The notes under the pieces: model-generated
What the model was told of the DNA's origin: nothing
The model's input: the letters and a program-made list of their open reading frames with translations, nothing else
Database searches by the model: none
Virus record (IMG/VR): IMGVR_UViG_3300006810_000416
Coordinates: 1 to 23,040 of that record
Reading direction: 5' to 3' (one strand)
Length of the DNA stretch: 23,040 nucleotides
Origin: a virus
Position numbers and translations under genes: made by a program
In this document: one piece after another, positions 1-8,429 of the stretch
Layout: every line of letters begins with the position of its first letter
Numbering within the stretch: position 1 is the first letter of the stretch

Positions 1-81
1 CAAGCTATCTGCAAAAATAGCCCACCATCTAGGAGCCCTGGCTTTCCGACCAGAGCTCGAGCGTTTAAAACTAATTTTCAT
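1..81 (-). CDS. 5' part of an unidentified gene running off the left edge
   Basis: An ATG on the minus strand opens a reading frame that stays open for 27 codons to the window edge. It begins MKISFKRSSSGRKARAPRWW, followed by a short hydrophobic stretch. The N-terminus is strongly basic. The ATG lies four bases after the stop of the large fibre-like gene, and AGGA sits about 8 bases upstream inside that gene's last codons, so it is positioned as the next gene of the same operon. Too little is visible to name a product. A virion or lysis protein would fit the position, but that is inference. Confidence 0.5.
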   Translation of the reverse strand, partial: MKISFKRSSSGRKARAPRWWAIFADSL

Positions 82-85
82 TAGC

Positions 86-3000
86 TTATCCTACCACAAT
101 GAAGTCAAATCCATCTTGGTCTGCATTTTCATTATTACCCACGCCTGGATCGTTAGAAGACCAAGTAAATCCGCTGGTAAGCTTACCTGTTACTTGCATA
201 ACGTGGTCTTCGCCGCCAGTAATTGTCATTATAACTGCATAATTTGTGTTAGGCATCGGAGTAGCAAAAGTAATACCTCCAGAGTTAGCACCAGACGTAT
301 TACCAGTAACGTTTCCTCCAGAAACTACACCATTAAGAGAAACAGTTCCCCAGGCTCTAATTGCGTACGCCGGGGCAGATCCTCCCTGACCACCACTTAG
401 CTTAGAGGCTGTTACAGCACTATTGTTAATCTGAGCTGTCTCTACGGCGTTATCTGCAATTTGTGCAGTATCAACAGCGTCGTCCGCAATGTGCTCGTTG
501 GCAACAGCGTCATCCGCTATTTTATCTCCATTAACTGCGTCATTAGCAATTTTACCGTTAGTCACCGCTCCGTTGCCGAGCTTTGCTTCAGTAACCGCGT
601 TACTTGCTATTTTACCCGATGTAACAGCCTCAGAAGCCAGTTTATCAGTAATAACGGCCCCGTTGTTAATTTTTGCTGTTTCTACAGCGCTATCTACTAA
701 CTGATCAGTACCGATTTGATAGAGTCTTAGCGCCCTTGCCGATACTAACTGAGCTGATTGTACTTCCGCAGTTCCAGACTTATCGAAGCTATTTGTAACT
801 GAAGTAACTAATTGGCCGGTGGTAGATCCAAGTCTCAACCCTGCTAACTTAGCCTCGTTTTGGTTACCTGCATCCAATCCAAGCTGAATGGTAAACTGAA
901 GGATGTTATCACTATCATCATTAGGATCGCCGCCGGGTGCTTCAACACTAGTCTCAGAAACAGTAAGAGGGCCAGAGGCCTGGACAACATTATCGAGCCT
1001 GAGATTAAGCTCTGTGGCAAGTTCAGCAGCAGTTACAACAACCTTATCTGCAATACCGGTATTTGCGTTTCCAAATGCTCCACGGATCTCTGCCTGAGAA
1101 GCTAATTCAACAAATCCTGCACGGTCGGTTGTGGCGTATACGTCAGGGACAGTAGTACTTGCCTGAATAGGACCAAGGTCAGTTCTAAGTTCTGTTCCGC
1201 TATTAAAGATTAGAGTCGTGTTAGGACCAAATCTCATAGTAGAGTCATCGTTCATATAGAGCTGACCCTTAACAATAACGTTGTTAAGAACCTGGTTTGT
1301 TACGTTGCCTAGCTCATTGTCAGCCTTAAGAGGAATGGAGAATTGCTCGCCGGACTTGAGGTCATAGACATTAGTACCAATGTAGAAGTTACCTTCTTCA
1401 TTCATACCAGAAGCATACACTCTTCCTCCGGTTTGTTCAACAATAATCTTACCTAGCTTAAAGTCTTGCTCAAGAGGCTCGCCTTGATAGATTGGGAAAG
1501 CGGTGTCGTAGTTAAGATAACCAGTCCACTCCCAAGTGTGACCAGAGGCTCTTACAACAGAGGGACGGTGGAGGCCAATTAAGAAACCAATTTGGTTTGT
1601 AGAGGTATTTTCTCTGATTTGGATCGGGTTTACGCTAGGGCCTAAAGAAGAGCTAAATACCACATTGGGTCTGTTTCCGAACTTCTGAAGAGCAACTTTT
1701 GTTACAGAGTTAGATGGATCGGCCGATGCTTCCGGCTCGTCTAGATCAAGCTTGGGTACAAAATCGGCAGTAAAAACGTCTCTTGCGTCTGCTGAAGTTG
1801 TCATGTAAGTAATGTACTTACCAGGGAACGGATTAGTTGCGTCTGTGTATGTTACTCCAGGGTTGCTGTAGGTGTGGTAGTTTCTTACGTCCGTAATTGT
1901 TAAAGGATCGCTGAGTAGTTCGTCTCCTCCGTTAAGCGGATAACCGGCAACACCCTGCTGCTTTTCGAGTACGTAATAAGCCTGAGGCTTTCTTAAACCA
2001 TCTTCTTTTAAGAAACCATCGAGTACAACTCGATACACTCTTTCGTCAGCAGTTCTTCTATCGACAGCTCTTCTAATTTTAAGAGGTGAACCATCAAAAA
2101 TGAAATCTAAAGAGTCGAATGGGCTATCTGTAGAATCTAAAATATACCTAAAGGCATAGTCATATTTTTTCTGTAGGTATCCATCTACGTCGCCAATCTG
2201 GCCATCAGTTGTTTCTTCAGCAATTGCAGAAGTTCTGATGTTAACGTACCACTTAGAGGTTGTGCTGTCCCACCCAAAGATCTTAGAAGCGTCATCTAAG
2301 TCATCAAATTTAGTTTCCGAAGGATCTTGAATTTGGATCTCTCCGGCAAAAAGAATAGAATTGCCATTCTCATCGAAACCTGCTACGTACAGAGTTTTTC
2401 TTTCTTGGTTGCCATCTCCGCCAGATAAGTAGTAGGTTCCATCAGCTGACTTTCTTGTATAGGTAAACTGACCAAATCCAAGTAGAGACGCCGAAGGAAC
2501 GTTAGTTGCAGAGAAGGGGCTTCCTATATCGGAGTTTCTGATATATACTCTAATTACAGAAGGAGCGCTAGTTCCTACTTTATTTGCAAGAACGTAAGCT
2601 TTAGTTTGAGTATAATCGATATTAAGACCAGTGCTTACCTCACTTGTTCTTATTGTTGCGTCTCTTCCGTTAGCTAAAGGAGAAAAGCTTAAAGGTAAAG
2701 GAGGAATAACCTGGATAATCTTTGTTCCAGAAGTTGTTGCTGTGGGTCTTCCTTCGTCTTGAGAGAACGCTTTTTCTTTAAATCCAATAGATCTTAGAGA
2801 AATGTCTCCGAAGTCAGAACAGGAGTTTGTAATAGAAAGATCCGCTCCGCTTTCCGCAATAAAGTGATCAGCGTTACCAATAACAAAGCAAGAAACTAAC
2901 TGAATTGTAGAATCAGCTGATCCTCTAAATCCAAAGTGGCGATATTTAAACTCGTCAGCAGAACAAGTTCTATATTTCTTGCCACTTCCAGAGCCTTTGT

Positions 3001-5569
3001 TAATTGGAGGATCAGAGAAGTACTCAGTAGAAGGAGTTTCAAAGCAGTTAGGGTCAGTTTGTAGAGAAACCTGAGTAAAGTTTGCAGTAACCATGGACTT
3101 GAAGCCACCAACTCTGGTTCCGTCAGCCCATAGACCTTGAAGACCAAAGATAGACCTTACTGAGCAATTAAATACATAAGGAGAAGAAGATCTCGTAGAG
3201 TTAACGTCAGGTAACTTGAAGAAGTTTACGCTTCCGCCTTCTTCTACCTTGAGTAGCGCTGGGCCTGGATATGCAGGAGGAGAGTTAGGATCAAGGTCGG
3301 GAGTTTGAGCACCGGTCTGGTTTTGCTCTACGTCGTTTCCACGGTTTTCCTTGCCTGCTACAACAGAAGCAACAATAGTTGTCTCACCAGGTACTTCTAA
3401 TAGTCCGTCATTGCCCCATCCATCAATACCTACAAAGAGAGAAGTGATTTTTGCATAGTAAGAAGTCTCGTTATTGCTTCCTCTAATCTCTGCTTGAGAA
3501 GCAAAGCCAACAGAAGTAACGGTGTTATGAGTTCTTGCGAATTGCTGGTTATCAGCAAACGTCATTAGTGATACATAGGTACCACCGGTTACTTTAAAGA
3601 TATACGTTCTTTGCGCCTGGGCAGTATTTTGTCCTGGAGTTAATGCAGGAACATACATTGGGCGAATTCTAACTTTTCTTAGGTCAACGCCATTGATAGA
3701 AATACCTCTGGGGACAATTAGACCACCGGTCGTAGGGTTGAAGTCGGAAGTTCTGTTATAAAAAATTTCGTCTCCGATATTAAAGTTTCCTTTTACATAC
3801 TGAAGATATACCTTCCATCTAGTAGCAGAAACGGAATTTTTTTCAATCTTTTTAATAGTACCTACCGAACCAGTAGAAGTATATAATACTCTTCCTAGGT
3901 TTAGAACAACGGGAGGCTGTGAATTTGCGCTACCTACATCTATAATGATGAAAGGATTTTCTGTACTATAAGCAGTTAGTGTAGAGTATCCAGTAGTAAC
4001 CTGCTTAATATATCTATCAGCGGCAGAGATTCCTGTAATAGCATTTACTCCAGGAGAGTTGTCTACATAGTAATCACCAGGGGCAAGCTCAATTACTGTT
4101 GTATCGTACGCGTCTGTAGCGCCACCTCTTCTACTGGCTCTTGCTGCTTCAAGAAGTGCTCTTTCAAGAGTTCTAAATGGCCTATCGTTATCGGTTCCGT
4201 TATTATTTAATTCGTCAGTTCCTACAGAAGGATCTACATAGATGATATTTCTGATTGCAGTGGAAGAGTCAGCAATTGTTCTTTTATTACATCTATTTGC
4301 GCCAAATACTTTAATTAGCCCACCTTCTCCGTTAGAGTAGATAGCTGTTGCTTCTCTAATTTCTTTATAGCACTTCTGAGAAGATACTTCGTAACGATAT
4401 ACTCCTTCAGAAGGGTTGGGGTACACTGCAGGAATTGGCTGGCCGTCTGGGCATTCTCCAGCGGTTCTTGTACCAATAAACTCTTTTCCTCCGCAGCTAA
4501 TAAATGTTCCTAGCTTAGGATTACATTCAGAACCAGGAGTTTCTTCAAATTTCCATTCAGCAGTAGATGCGTTATAGAATAGCTCTAAGTGAGCATCGCG
4601 AATATTTACGATCCAGTCGTCTACAGACCCATTAATTTTAGTATCGGTTCCAGGTCTTAGGACAATGGGGAATCTGTCAAAAGATCCTTCTAAGTCAACA
4701 ATTGCAACTCTATCGTTATCAGATGCTTTATTAGCTCCTGATGCTCCAGGTAGGCTGATAACAATAGATCCGTTTGTGGTATCTGCAATTGCTCTGTCCC
4801 ACGAGCTAATAGTAGTAGATGTAGCTAATACGTCGGTATTTTTTAAGATACCTGTTCCGTAGTTATTTAATGCACCAACGAATAGGTTAGGACGGAGATC
4901 AATCACTCCAGTTCCCATTACATCACCATCGGAATCTGTGTTAAATTCTCCGTCGGTAAAATTAATTTCCGCAAGAGGAACGTATGGGTTAGAAGTAGGA
5001 TCAGGGAGAGTAGAAGCAATCGCAAGAACACCGCCGTCTGTTAAAGAATCGTCTTCTTTTACATAAATATAATTTGTACCTGTTGGATTAGATACGCCAC
5101 TCTGACCTGTAGAAGCAGAGATTATTCCGACAATTTGCCTGTTCCAAGAGAACAAAGTTCCATTAGAAAGAACAATTTTTCCGGCTTCTACAATTACGCC
5201 CCTTGGAGCAGCTGCAGTACCCTCAACGGTGCTAATTGCATTATTTGCGCCAATAGAAATCCTAACGGTTTTAGGCTTGGTAAATGTTGCGTCGGTGATG
5301 GTCCACCCGGTACCGATAGTGCTGTATCCAAGAACTACACCATCATGGGCCAGTCTGCCGATTGCTGTTTCTTTTTCGTTTCTAGGATTAGAAATTTCGT
5401 AGTCCTTGAGTCCGTCTCTTTCTGTAATATCCCAGCTGTTTTCGTCGGTAGAAGACAGTGTATAGAAATCTGCCCTAGCTCCGCCAGAGAAGCTAGTACC
5501 TTTTTGTACCTCATTAAGGTACTCCTTAGTTACAATCGTTCCGTTTTGGAATGTAATTTTGTCAAGCAT
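86..5569 (-). CDS. Giant tail fibre / baseplate-attached structural protein (1827 aa)
   Basis: This is a very large virion protein, probably part of the tail-fibre or baseplate periphery that contacts the host. Residues 1-235 look like a baseplate-attachment region. Residues 252-345 are beta-rich (SLPGASG, LELFYNASTAEW). A cysteine-containing stretch follows (C349, C359, C373, C400, C427). At about 441-505 there is a right-handed beta-helix lead-in (IYVDPSVGTD, then RPFRTLERALLEAAR), as in pectate-lyase-like folds of phage fibres. ASQAEIRG occurs twice in the central and distal parts. Residues 1626-1725 are ten decapeptide repeats, followed by a 102-aa Gly/Asn-rich end domain starting near AIRAWGTVSLNG. 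The ATG follows the upstream gene by 18 nt. There is no Shine-Dalgarno; the transcript reads CCTCC just before the ATG. The family assignment rests on style and composition, so the exact attachment site and receptor are unknown. Confidence 0.8.
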   Translation of the reverse strand: MLDKITFQNGTIVTKEYLNEVQKGTSFSGGARADFYTLSSTDENSWDITERDGLKDYEISNPRNEKETAIGRLAHDGVVLGYSTIGTGWTITDATFTKPKTVRISIGANNAISTVEGTAAAPRGVIVEAGKIVLSNGTLFSWNRQIVGIISASTGQSGVSNPTGTNYIYVKEDDSLTDGGVLAIASTLPDPTSNPYVPLAEINFTDGEFNTDSDGDVMGTGVIDLRPNLFVGALNNYGTGILKNTDVLATSTTISSWDRAIADTTNGSIVISLPGASGANKASDNDRVAIVDLEGSFDRFPIVLRPGTDTKINGSVDDWIVNIRDAHLELFYNASTAEWKFEETPGSECNPKLGTFISCGGKEFIGTRTAGECPDGQPIPAVYPNPSEGVYRYEVSSQKCYKEIREATAIYSNGEGGLIKVFGANRCNKRTIADSSTAIRNIIYVDPSVGTDELNNNGTDNDRPFRTLERALLEAARASRRGGATDAYDTTVIELAPGDYYVDNSPGVNAITGISAADRYIKQVTTGYSTLTAYSTENPFIIIDVGSANSQPPVVLNLGRVLYTSTGSVGTIKKIEKNSVSATRWKVYLQYVKGNFNIGDEIFYNRTSDFNPTTGGLIVPRGISINGVDLRKVRIRPMYVPALTPGQNTAQAQRTYIFKVTGGTYVSLMTFADNQQFARTHNTVTSVGFASQAEIRGSNNETSYYAKITSLFVGIDGWGNDGLLEVPGETTIVASVVAGKENRGNDVEQNQTGAQTPDLDPNSPPAYPGPALLKVEEGGSVNFFKLPDVNSTRSSSPYVFNCSVRSIFGLQGLWADGTRVGGFKSMVTANFTQVSLQTDPNCFETPSTEYFSDPPINKGSGSGKKYRTCSADEFKYRHFGFRGSADSTIQLVSCFVIGNADHFIAESGADLSITNSCSDFGDISLRSIGFKEKAFSQDEGRPTATTSGTKIIQVIPPLPLSFSPLANGRDATIRTSEVSTGLNIDYTQTKAYVLANKVGTSAPSVIRVYIRNSDIGSPFSATNVPSASLLGFGQFTYTRKSADGTYYLSGGDGNQERKTLYVAGFDENGNSILFAGEIQIQDPSETKFDDLDDASKIFGWDSTTSKWYVNIRTSAIAEETTDGQIGDVDGYLQKKYDYAFRYILDSTDSPFDSLDFIFDGSPLKIRRAVDRRTADERVYRVVLDGFLKEDGLRKPQAYYVLEKQQGVAGYPLNGGDELLSDPLTITDVRNYHTYSNPGVTYTDATNPFPGKYITYMTTSADARDVFTADFVPKLDLDEPEASADPSNSVTKVALQKFGNRPNVVFSSSLGPSVNPIQIRENTSTNQIGFLIGLHRPSVVRASGHTWEWTGYLNYDTAFPIYQGEPLEQDFKLGKIIVEQTGGRVYASGMNEEGNFYIGTNVYDLKSGEQFSIPLKADNELGNVTNQVLNNVIVKGQLYMNDDSTMRFGPNTTLIFNSGTELRTDLGPIQASTTVPDVYATTDRAGFVELASQAEIRGAFGNANTGIADKVVVTAAELATELNLRLDNVVQASGPLTVSETSVEAPGGDPNDDSDNILQFTIQLGLDAGNQNEAKLAGLRLGSTTGQLVTSVTNSFDKSGTAEVQSAQLVSARALRLYQIGTDQLVDSAVETAKINNGAVITDKLASEAVTSGKIASNAVTEAKLGNGAVTNGKIANDAVNGDKIADDAVANEHIADDAVDTAQIADNAVETAQINNSAVTASKLSGGQGGSAPAYAIRAWGTVSLNGVVSGGNVTGNTSGANSGGITFATPMPNTNYAVIMTITGGEDHVMQVTGKLTSGFTWSSNDPGVGNNENADQDGFDFIVVG
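395..694 (-). repeat. Ten tandem 30-bp (decapeptide) repeats in the fibre gene
   Basis: Ten consecutive ten-residue units with the pattern x-x-A-V-x-x-x-K/Q/H-I/L-x (for example SEAVTSGKIA, NGAVTNGKIA, NDAVNGDKIA, DDAVDTAQIA) occupy residues 1626-1725. The register is exact, with no insertions. At DNA level the 30-bp units are degenerate, so the repeat is kept by protein selection more than by recent duplication. Similar AVxxxKI repeats occur in tail fibres of marine phages, where they probably build a fibrous trimeric shaft before the tip domain. Confidence 0.92.
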
Positions 5570-5587
5570 CGGAGGTAATTAAAATTA

Positions 5588-6142
5588 TTATGTAGTGCTG
5601 TCGTTAATCCAGAGTAACCGACCCATCCATTCTGAACTAGGACCAAAAGAGCTTAATTCAACTAACATTTTTCTTCCAGAAGCTTTATAAGCATCTATAG
5701 GGTTTTCAGCGCTTTCGTCTATGGCTATACCACCATATCCCCAAGTAATTCCGCCGGAGAAGATAAACCAAGTGTTCTTTTCTCCCCAGTTTACTGGGTA
5801 GTCAAAATAGGTTGTTACATTGCTCACGGGATCTGTTGAGAAGGTAAGCAAAATTCTCATTTCTCTATAAAACCCTTCTGGTACCGAAAGAGGATTTGTA
5901 TTAGGAACCGGAAGGTTGTCCGATTGAGCTAGATCTACAGACAAATAGTTTGAAGATCTTAAAGAGCCCATCGGCTTATTCTTTACTGCTCCGCCTAGTT
6001 CTATTGGAGAACCTACAGAGTCTCCTAGCCAAACTCTTCCATCAGCGTTATTGCCAAAGAGTTCCCCCTCACCTAAGTCCCCAATGAAAGGTTCTTCACC
6101 AACGACGTTTGACGTTAAAATTTGAATAGATGCTTGACTCAT
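5588..6142 (-). CDS. Small virion/tail-fibre-associated protein (184 aa)
   Basis: This is probably a structural protein of the fibre or baseplate. Residues 20-51 (GELFGNNADGRVWLGD, then PIELGG) match the style of a short motif found near the N-terminus of many phage fibre and virion proteins, where a 'grid' of coordinates or values is mounted on the particle. The rest is beta-rich, with aromatic patches (TWFIFSGGITWGYGG, SSEWMGRLLW). It is the first gene of the leftward operon and ends 18 nt before the giant fibre gene. The ATG is preceded by TTGTAA with no Shine-Dalgarno. A GTTTAAAG element points at it from 30 nt upstream. I do not recognise a precise family. Confidence 0.65.
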   Translation of the reverse strand: MSQASIQILTSNVVGEEPFIGDLGEGELFGNNADGRVWLGDSVGSPIELGGAVKNKPMGSLRSSNYLSVDLAQSDNLPVPNTNPLSVPEGFYREMRILLTFSTDPVSNVTTYFDYPVNWGEKNTWFIFSGGITWGYGGIAIDESAENPIDAYKASGRKMLVELSSFGPSSEWMGRLLWINDSTT

Positions 6143-6151
6143 TTACAAGAA

Positions 6152-6180
6152 ATTGTATTTAGTCTATCTTTCCTTTAAAC
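6152..6180 (-). promoter_or_regulatory. Candidate phage promoter, leftward (GTTTAAAG + ACAAT element)
   Basis: Read on the minus strand, GTTTAAAG (6180-6173) is followed after 8 nt by GACTAAATACAAT (6164-6152). The rightward element across the same gap has the same two parts with identical spacing, and its second part matches at 10 of 13 positions. It would drive the 184-aa gene, the giant fibre gene and the gene at the left edge. If the second part acts as a -10 element, the leader would be only a few bases long, which fits the missing Shine-Dalgarno. Confidence 0.6.
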
Positions 6181-6199
6181 TGATTTCCACGGTTTAAAG
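6173..6199. repeat. Perfect 8-bp inverted repeat in the divergent gap
   Basis: CTTTAAAC (6173-6180) and GTTTAAAG (6192-6199) are exact reverse complements separated by 11 nt (TGATTTCCACG). They sit in the middle of the 84-nt gap between the two divergent operons. The same octamer recurs singly in front of other genes, so I read this as two divergent promoter elements back to back. A dimeric operator is possible on this evidence alone. Confidence 0.75.
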
Positions 6200-6220
6200 C
6201 TGTATTAGAATAATAACAAT
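6192..6220 (+). promoter_or_regulatory. Candidate phage promoter, rightward (GTTTAAAG + ACAAT element)
   Basis: GTTTAAAG (6192-6199), 8 nt, then GAATAATAACAAT (6208-6220). The parts and the spacing mirror the leftward element. It lies 27 nt before the GTG start of the 295-aa gene, the first gene of the baseplate operon. Between the second part and the start there are only six bases, so the transcript leader is likely very short. Confidence 0.6.
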
Positions 6221-6226
6221 AAAGAT

Positions 6227-7114
6227 GTGGCAAAGAATAATTTTCTTACAGACAACCTTTCAACTGTAGGAGGACTGGCCGCCATTGCCTACGGGTCTTC
6301 TGCTTATTTTCAAACAGTAACAGACCAAGTTAGACAAGATTCTTCAACTAAAGAACTAGATTATCAGCTTCCTTCTAATGCTTTGTTAGATTACACAGGT
6401 ACTGATAAATTTGTCTATGACATTTTTTATGCTGCCATAGAAGAGGAATATAACTCTGGGAGTACTTTAACAGATTTTATAGATATTAACACAGCTGGAG
6501 AAGAAGAATTTTCCAAAAAATTACTGGAAATATTTTTATATAATATCAATAGGCTATCAGACTATCAAGATAATTACTCGTCATTGGTAGATGAGGCAAT
6601 TGAAGAAACAATCTATTATTTTAATAGAGAGACAGATTTAGAAGTAAGCATAGACTCTTTAGCTCAAAAAATACACAATGGATTTTTAAACTCAGAATAT
6701 TTAGGAAGAGATATTGCCAAGGTAGTTACTCTTTTGATAAGAAATCCTAAAACAAAAATTGCAGCGGCTCCTCCTGATTCTATTGTGTCTCTGTATGCTT
6801 CTCCAAGACAAGATAAGGATTTTAGAGGAGTGGACATGTATTGCGGTTATTTAACTAAGTCTCAGTACTATGGGGACACAGGCTATGTTTTAAAGAACGG
6901 GTCTATCAGGAAATCTGTTTCTGAGGGATACGTGGGGTATCCTGCAGTGACCTTAATAGGTGAAAGTTTATATAATTCTGACAGTTCCGATAACATAAGC
7001 TTAAAAGATTTAAGCTATTCTTCTAGCAGTCTTTTTGACTCGGGTGTAAGATTTTCGGCAACAGAAAGACAAATTTATAGTATTAACCTTGCTTCAATAA
7101 ATACAGGTAACTAA
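6227..7114 (+). CDS. Baseplate-operon protein of unknown role (295 aa, GTG start)
   Basis: I do not recognise a family. The protein is acidic and mixed alpha/beta. A helical middle section (about 60-170: KFVYDIFYAAIEEEY, LLEIFLYNINRL) is followed by a beta-rich, Ser-rich end. It is the first gene of the rightward baseplate block and sits 3 nt before the gpJ-like gene. In P2-like phages that slot holds gpW, the T4 gp25 relative, but this protein is much longer than gp25 and I see no gp25 signature. The start is GTG: an in-frame TAG lies 19-21 bases upstream and no in-frame ATG lies between. An out-of-frame ATG overlaps it (ATGTGG) and stops after 14 codons. There is no Shine-Dalgarno. A role as a baseplate wedge component is inferred from position only. 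Confidence 0.7.
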   Translation: MAKNNFLTDNLSTVGGLAAIAYGSSAYFQTVTDQVRQDSSTKELDYQLPSNALLDYTGTDKFVYDIFYAAIEEEYNSGSTLTDFIDINTAGEEEFSKKLLEIFLYNINRLSDYQDNYSSLVDEAIEETIYYFNRETDLEVSIDSLAQKIHNGFLNSEYLGRDIAKVVTLLIRNPKTKIAAAPPDSIVSLYASPRQDKDFRGVDMYCGYLTKSQYYGDTGYVLKNGSIRKSVSEGYVGYPAVTLIGESLYNSDSSDNISLKDLSYSSSSLFDSGVRFSATERQIYSINLASINTGN

Positions 7115-7117
7115 ATA

Positions 7118-8428
7118 ATGGCTGATATAAGAGGACCTATACTACCTCTCCAATTAGATCCTAGAAATACTCCGGCTCTAGTTAGAGATACACAAACAAA
7201 AATATTTTTAGAATCTGGTGGTCAGTTAAATGACTTTAGTGCAGCTTCTCCCTTGTCTGCAATAGTAGAAGGACAGGCCTATGCACAAAGCGAACTCTTG
7301 TATTATCTCAATTCGCTTCCTGAAGCTTTTACACTTCAGTGGTTTAGGCAATTAGGAATTCAAAGGTCTATTGGCGCAAAAGCAATTGTAGAAATTACTT
7401 TTACTAAGGTAGAAGGATTTGCAAGAACTGTAATAATTCCTAAAGGAACAATACTTTCTACTGTAAGTAATTTAAATTACATTTTAGATGAAGAAGTAAG
7501 AATCAATAACGATCAGCTTATTGCAACAGGGAAAGCAATATCTGAGAAGTGGGGAACAGTTTATAATGTAGCTACAGGAGCTATACAAAAAATCAATCTT
7601 AATATCTTGGGTCTTGGTGCTCAAACTAATGAAAGACAGGCGCAAGGGGGCAAAGACTTAGAGTCTATTGAAAATTTAAAAACAAGAGCATTTACTTTAT
7701 TACGAAGAAGAGGACTGATTTCTGCTAATGACTACGAAAATGAAATTAGAGAAATTGCCTCCGAAGCCTCTATTGTTAAAGTAATTACTCATGAGGAAAA
7801 AGAAAGGATAAGTGAGGATATTCCTACAGGAGTTATTGCAGTTTGTTTAGGAGATCAAGATGGTAGAGAACTCGAGGCAACAATAAGACAAAACCTTGTT
7901 AAGGCTCTAAGAAAAAGAGTTCCTCTTGGTACCGCAATATACCTCACCTCACCAGAGATCACTCCCTTAGAAACCACAGTTGTTATTGAATACGACGATG
8001 AGGTATTTACTACAGGTATAGATGCAAGAGCAGCGGCTATTAACAATATAATCTCTTCTTTTTTAAATATTCAAGAAATACCTCTTGGAGAGACATTTAA
8101 TTTTCAGCAAATTAGAAATGCTGTATTTGATCTTAACTTCGTAGACAAAGTTAGATCCTTATCTATAAAGCTTCTAAAGACAGAATCAGTGGCAACAGAC
8201 TCGAGCAATTTTTGTAATGCTCCTTTTGCTTCAGAATTAGTTAATGGAGTCTGTGTAACAGAGTACGAAGCAACAGTAGATAATACTGATGAGTCTTTTA
8301 CTAATACAAACGCATTAAGAAGCTTTAGGTATTATAAAAACACAATAACTTTGATTGCAAAATCAACCCAAGCACCTCTTACATACACCTTTGTTGATCC
8401 TGATTATCAAACTTTATTAGGAGGCTGA
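7118..8428 (+). CDS. Baseplate J-like protein (baseplate wedge, 436 aa)
   Basis: This belongs to the Baseplate_J family (P2 gpJ, Mu gp47, related to T4 gp6), which forms the wedge ring of contractile-tail baseplates. Visible family features are an N-terminal helical section with repeated SAIVEGQAYAQSELLYYL-type helices (45-80) and a beta region with IPKGTILST (107-115). The conserved linker GTVYNVATGAI (146-156) precedes GGKDLESIENLKTRAF (177-192), and RRRGLISANDYENEI (196-210) follows. A distal alpha/beta domain with LRKRVPLGTAIYLTSPE (264-280) comes next. The length is at the upper end for the family because of a C-terminal addition (about 355-436) holding a cysteine pair (C208-independent; FCNAP and GVCVTE). 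It lies 3 nt after the preceding gene and 1 nt before the gpI-like gene, the usual J-I order. Confidence 0.85.
   Translation: MADIRGPILPLQLDPRNTPALVRDTQTKIFLESGGQLNDFSAASPLSAIVEGQAYAQSELLYYLNSLPEAFTLQWFRQLGIQRSIGAKAIVEITFTKVEGFARTVIIPKGTILSTVSNLNYILDEEVRINNDQLIATGKAISEKWGTVYNVATGAIQKINLNILGLGAQTNERQAQGGKDLESIENLKTRAFTLLRRRGLISANDYENEIREIASEASIVKVITHEEKERISEDIPTGVIAVCLGDQDGRELEATIRQNLVKALRKRVPLGTAIYLTSPEITPLETTVVIEYDDEVFTTGIDARAAAINNIISSFLNIQEIPLGETFNFQQIRNAVFDLNFVDKVRSLSIKLLKTESVATDSSNFCNAPFASELVNGVCVTEYEATVDNTDESFTNTNALRSFRYYKNTITLIAKSTQAPLTYTFVDPDYQTLLGG
8419..8424 (+). promoter_or_regulatory. Strong Shine-Dalgarno AGGAGG inside the end of the gpJ-like gene
   Basis: AGGAGG lies 5 nt before the ATG of the gpI-like gene and overlaps the last codons of the preceding gene. 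It is the only full-consensus ribosome binding site I see before a gene here; most other starts have weak or no Shine-Dalgarno. It fixes the start at 8430. Confidence 0.8.
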
Positions 8429-8429
8429 T

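Noticed and set aside
5135-5578. Plus-strand open frame of 147 codons opposite the giant fibre gene, and shorter ones at 116-400, 461-700, 860-1105
   Set aside because: They lie wholly antisense within a long, well-supported coding frame, show repeat-derived or Ser/Asn-rich composition and match no family.
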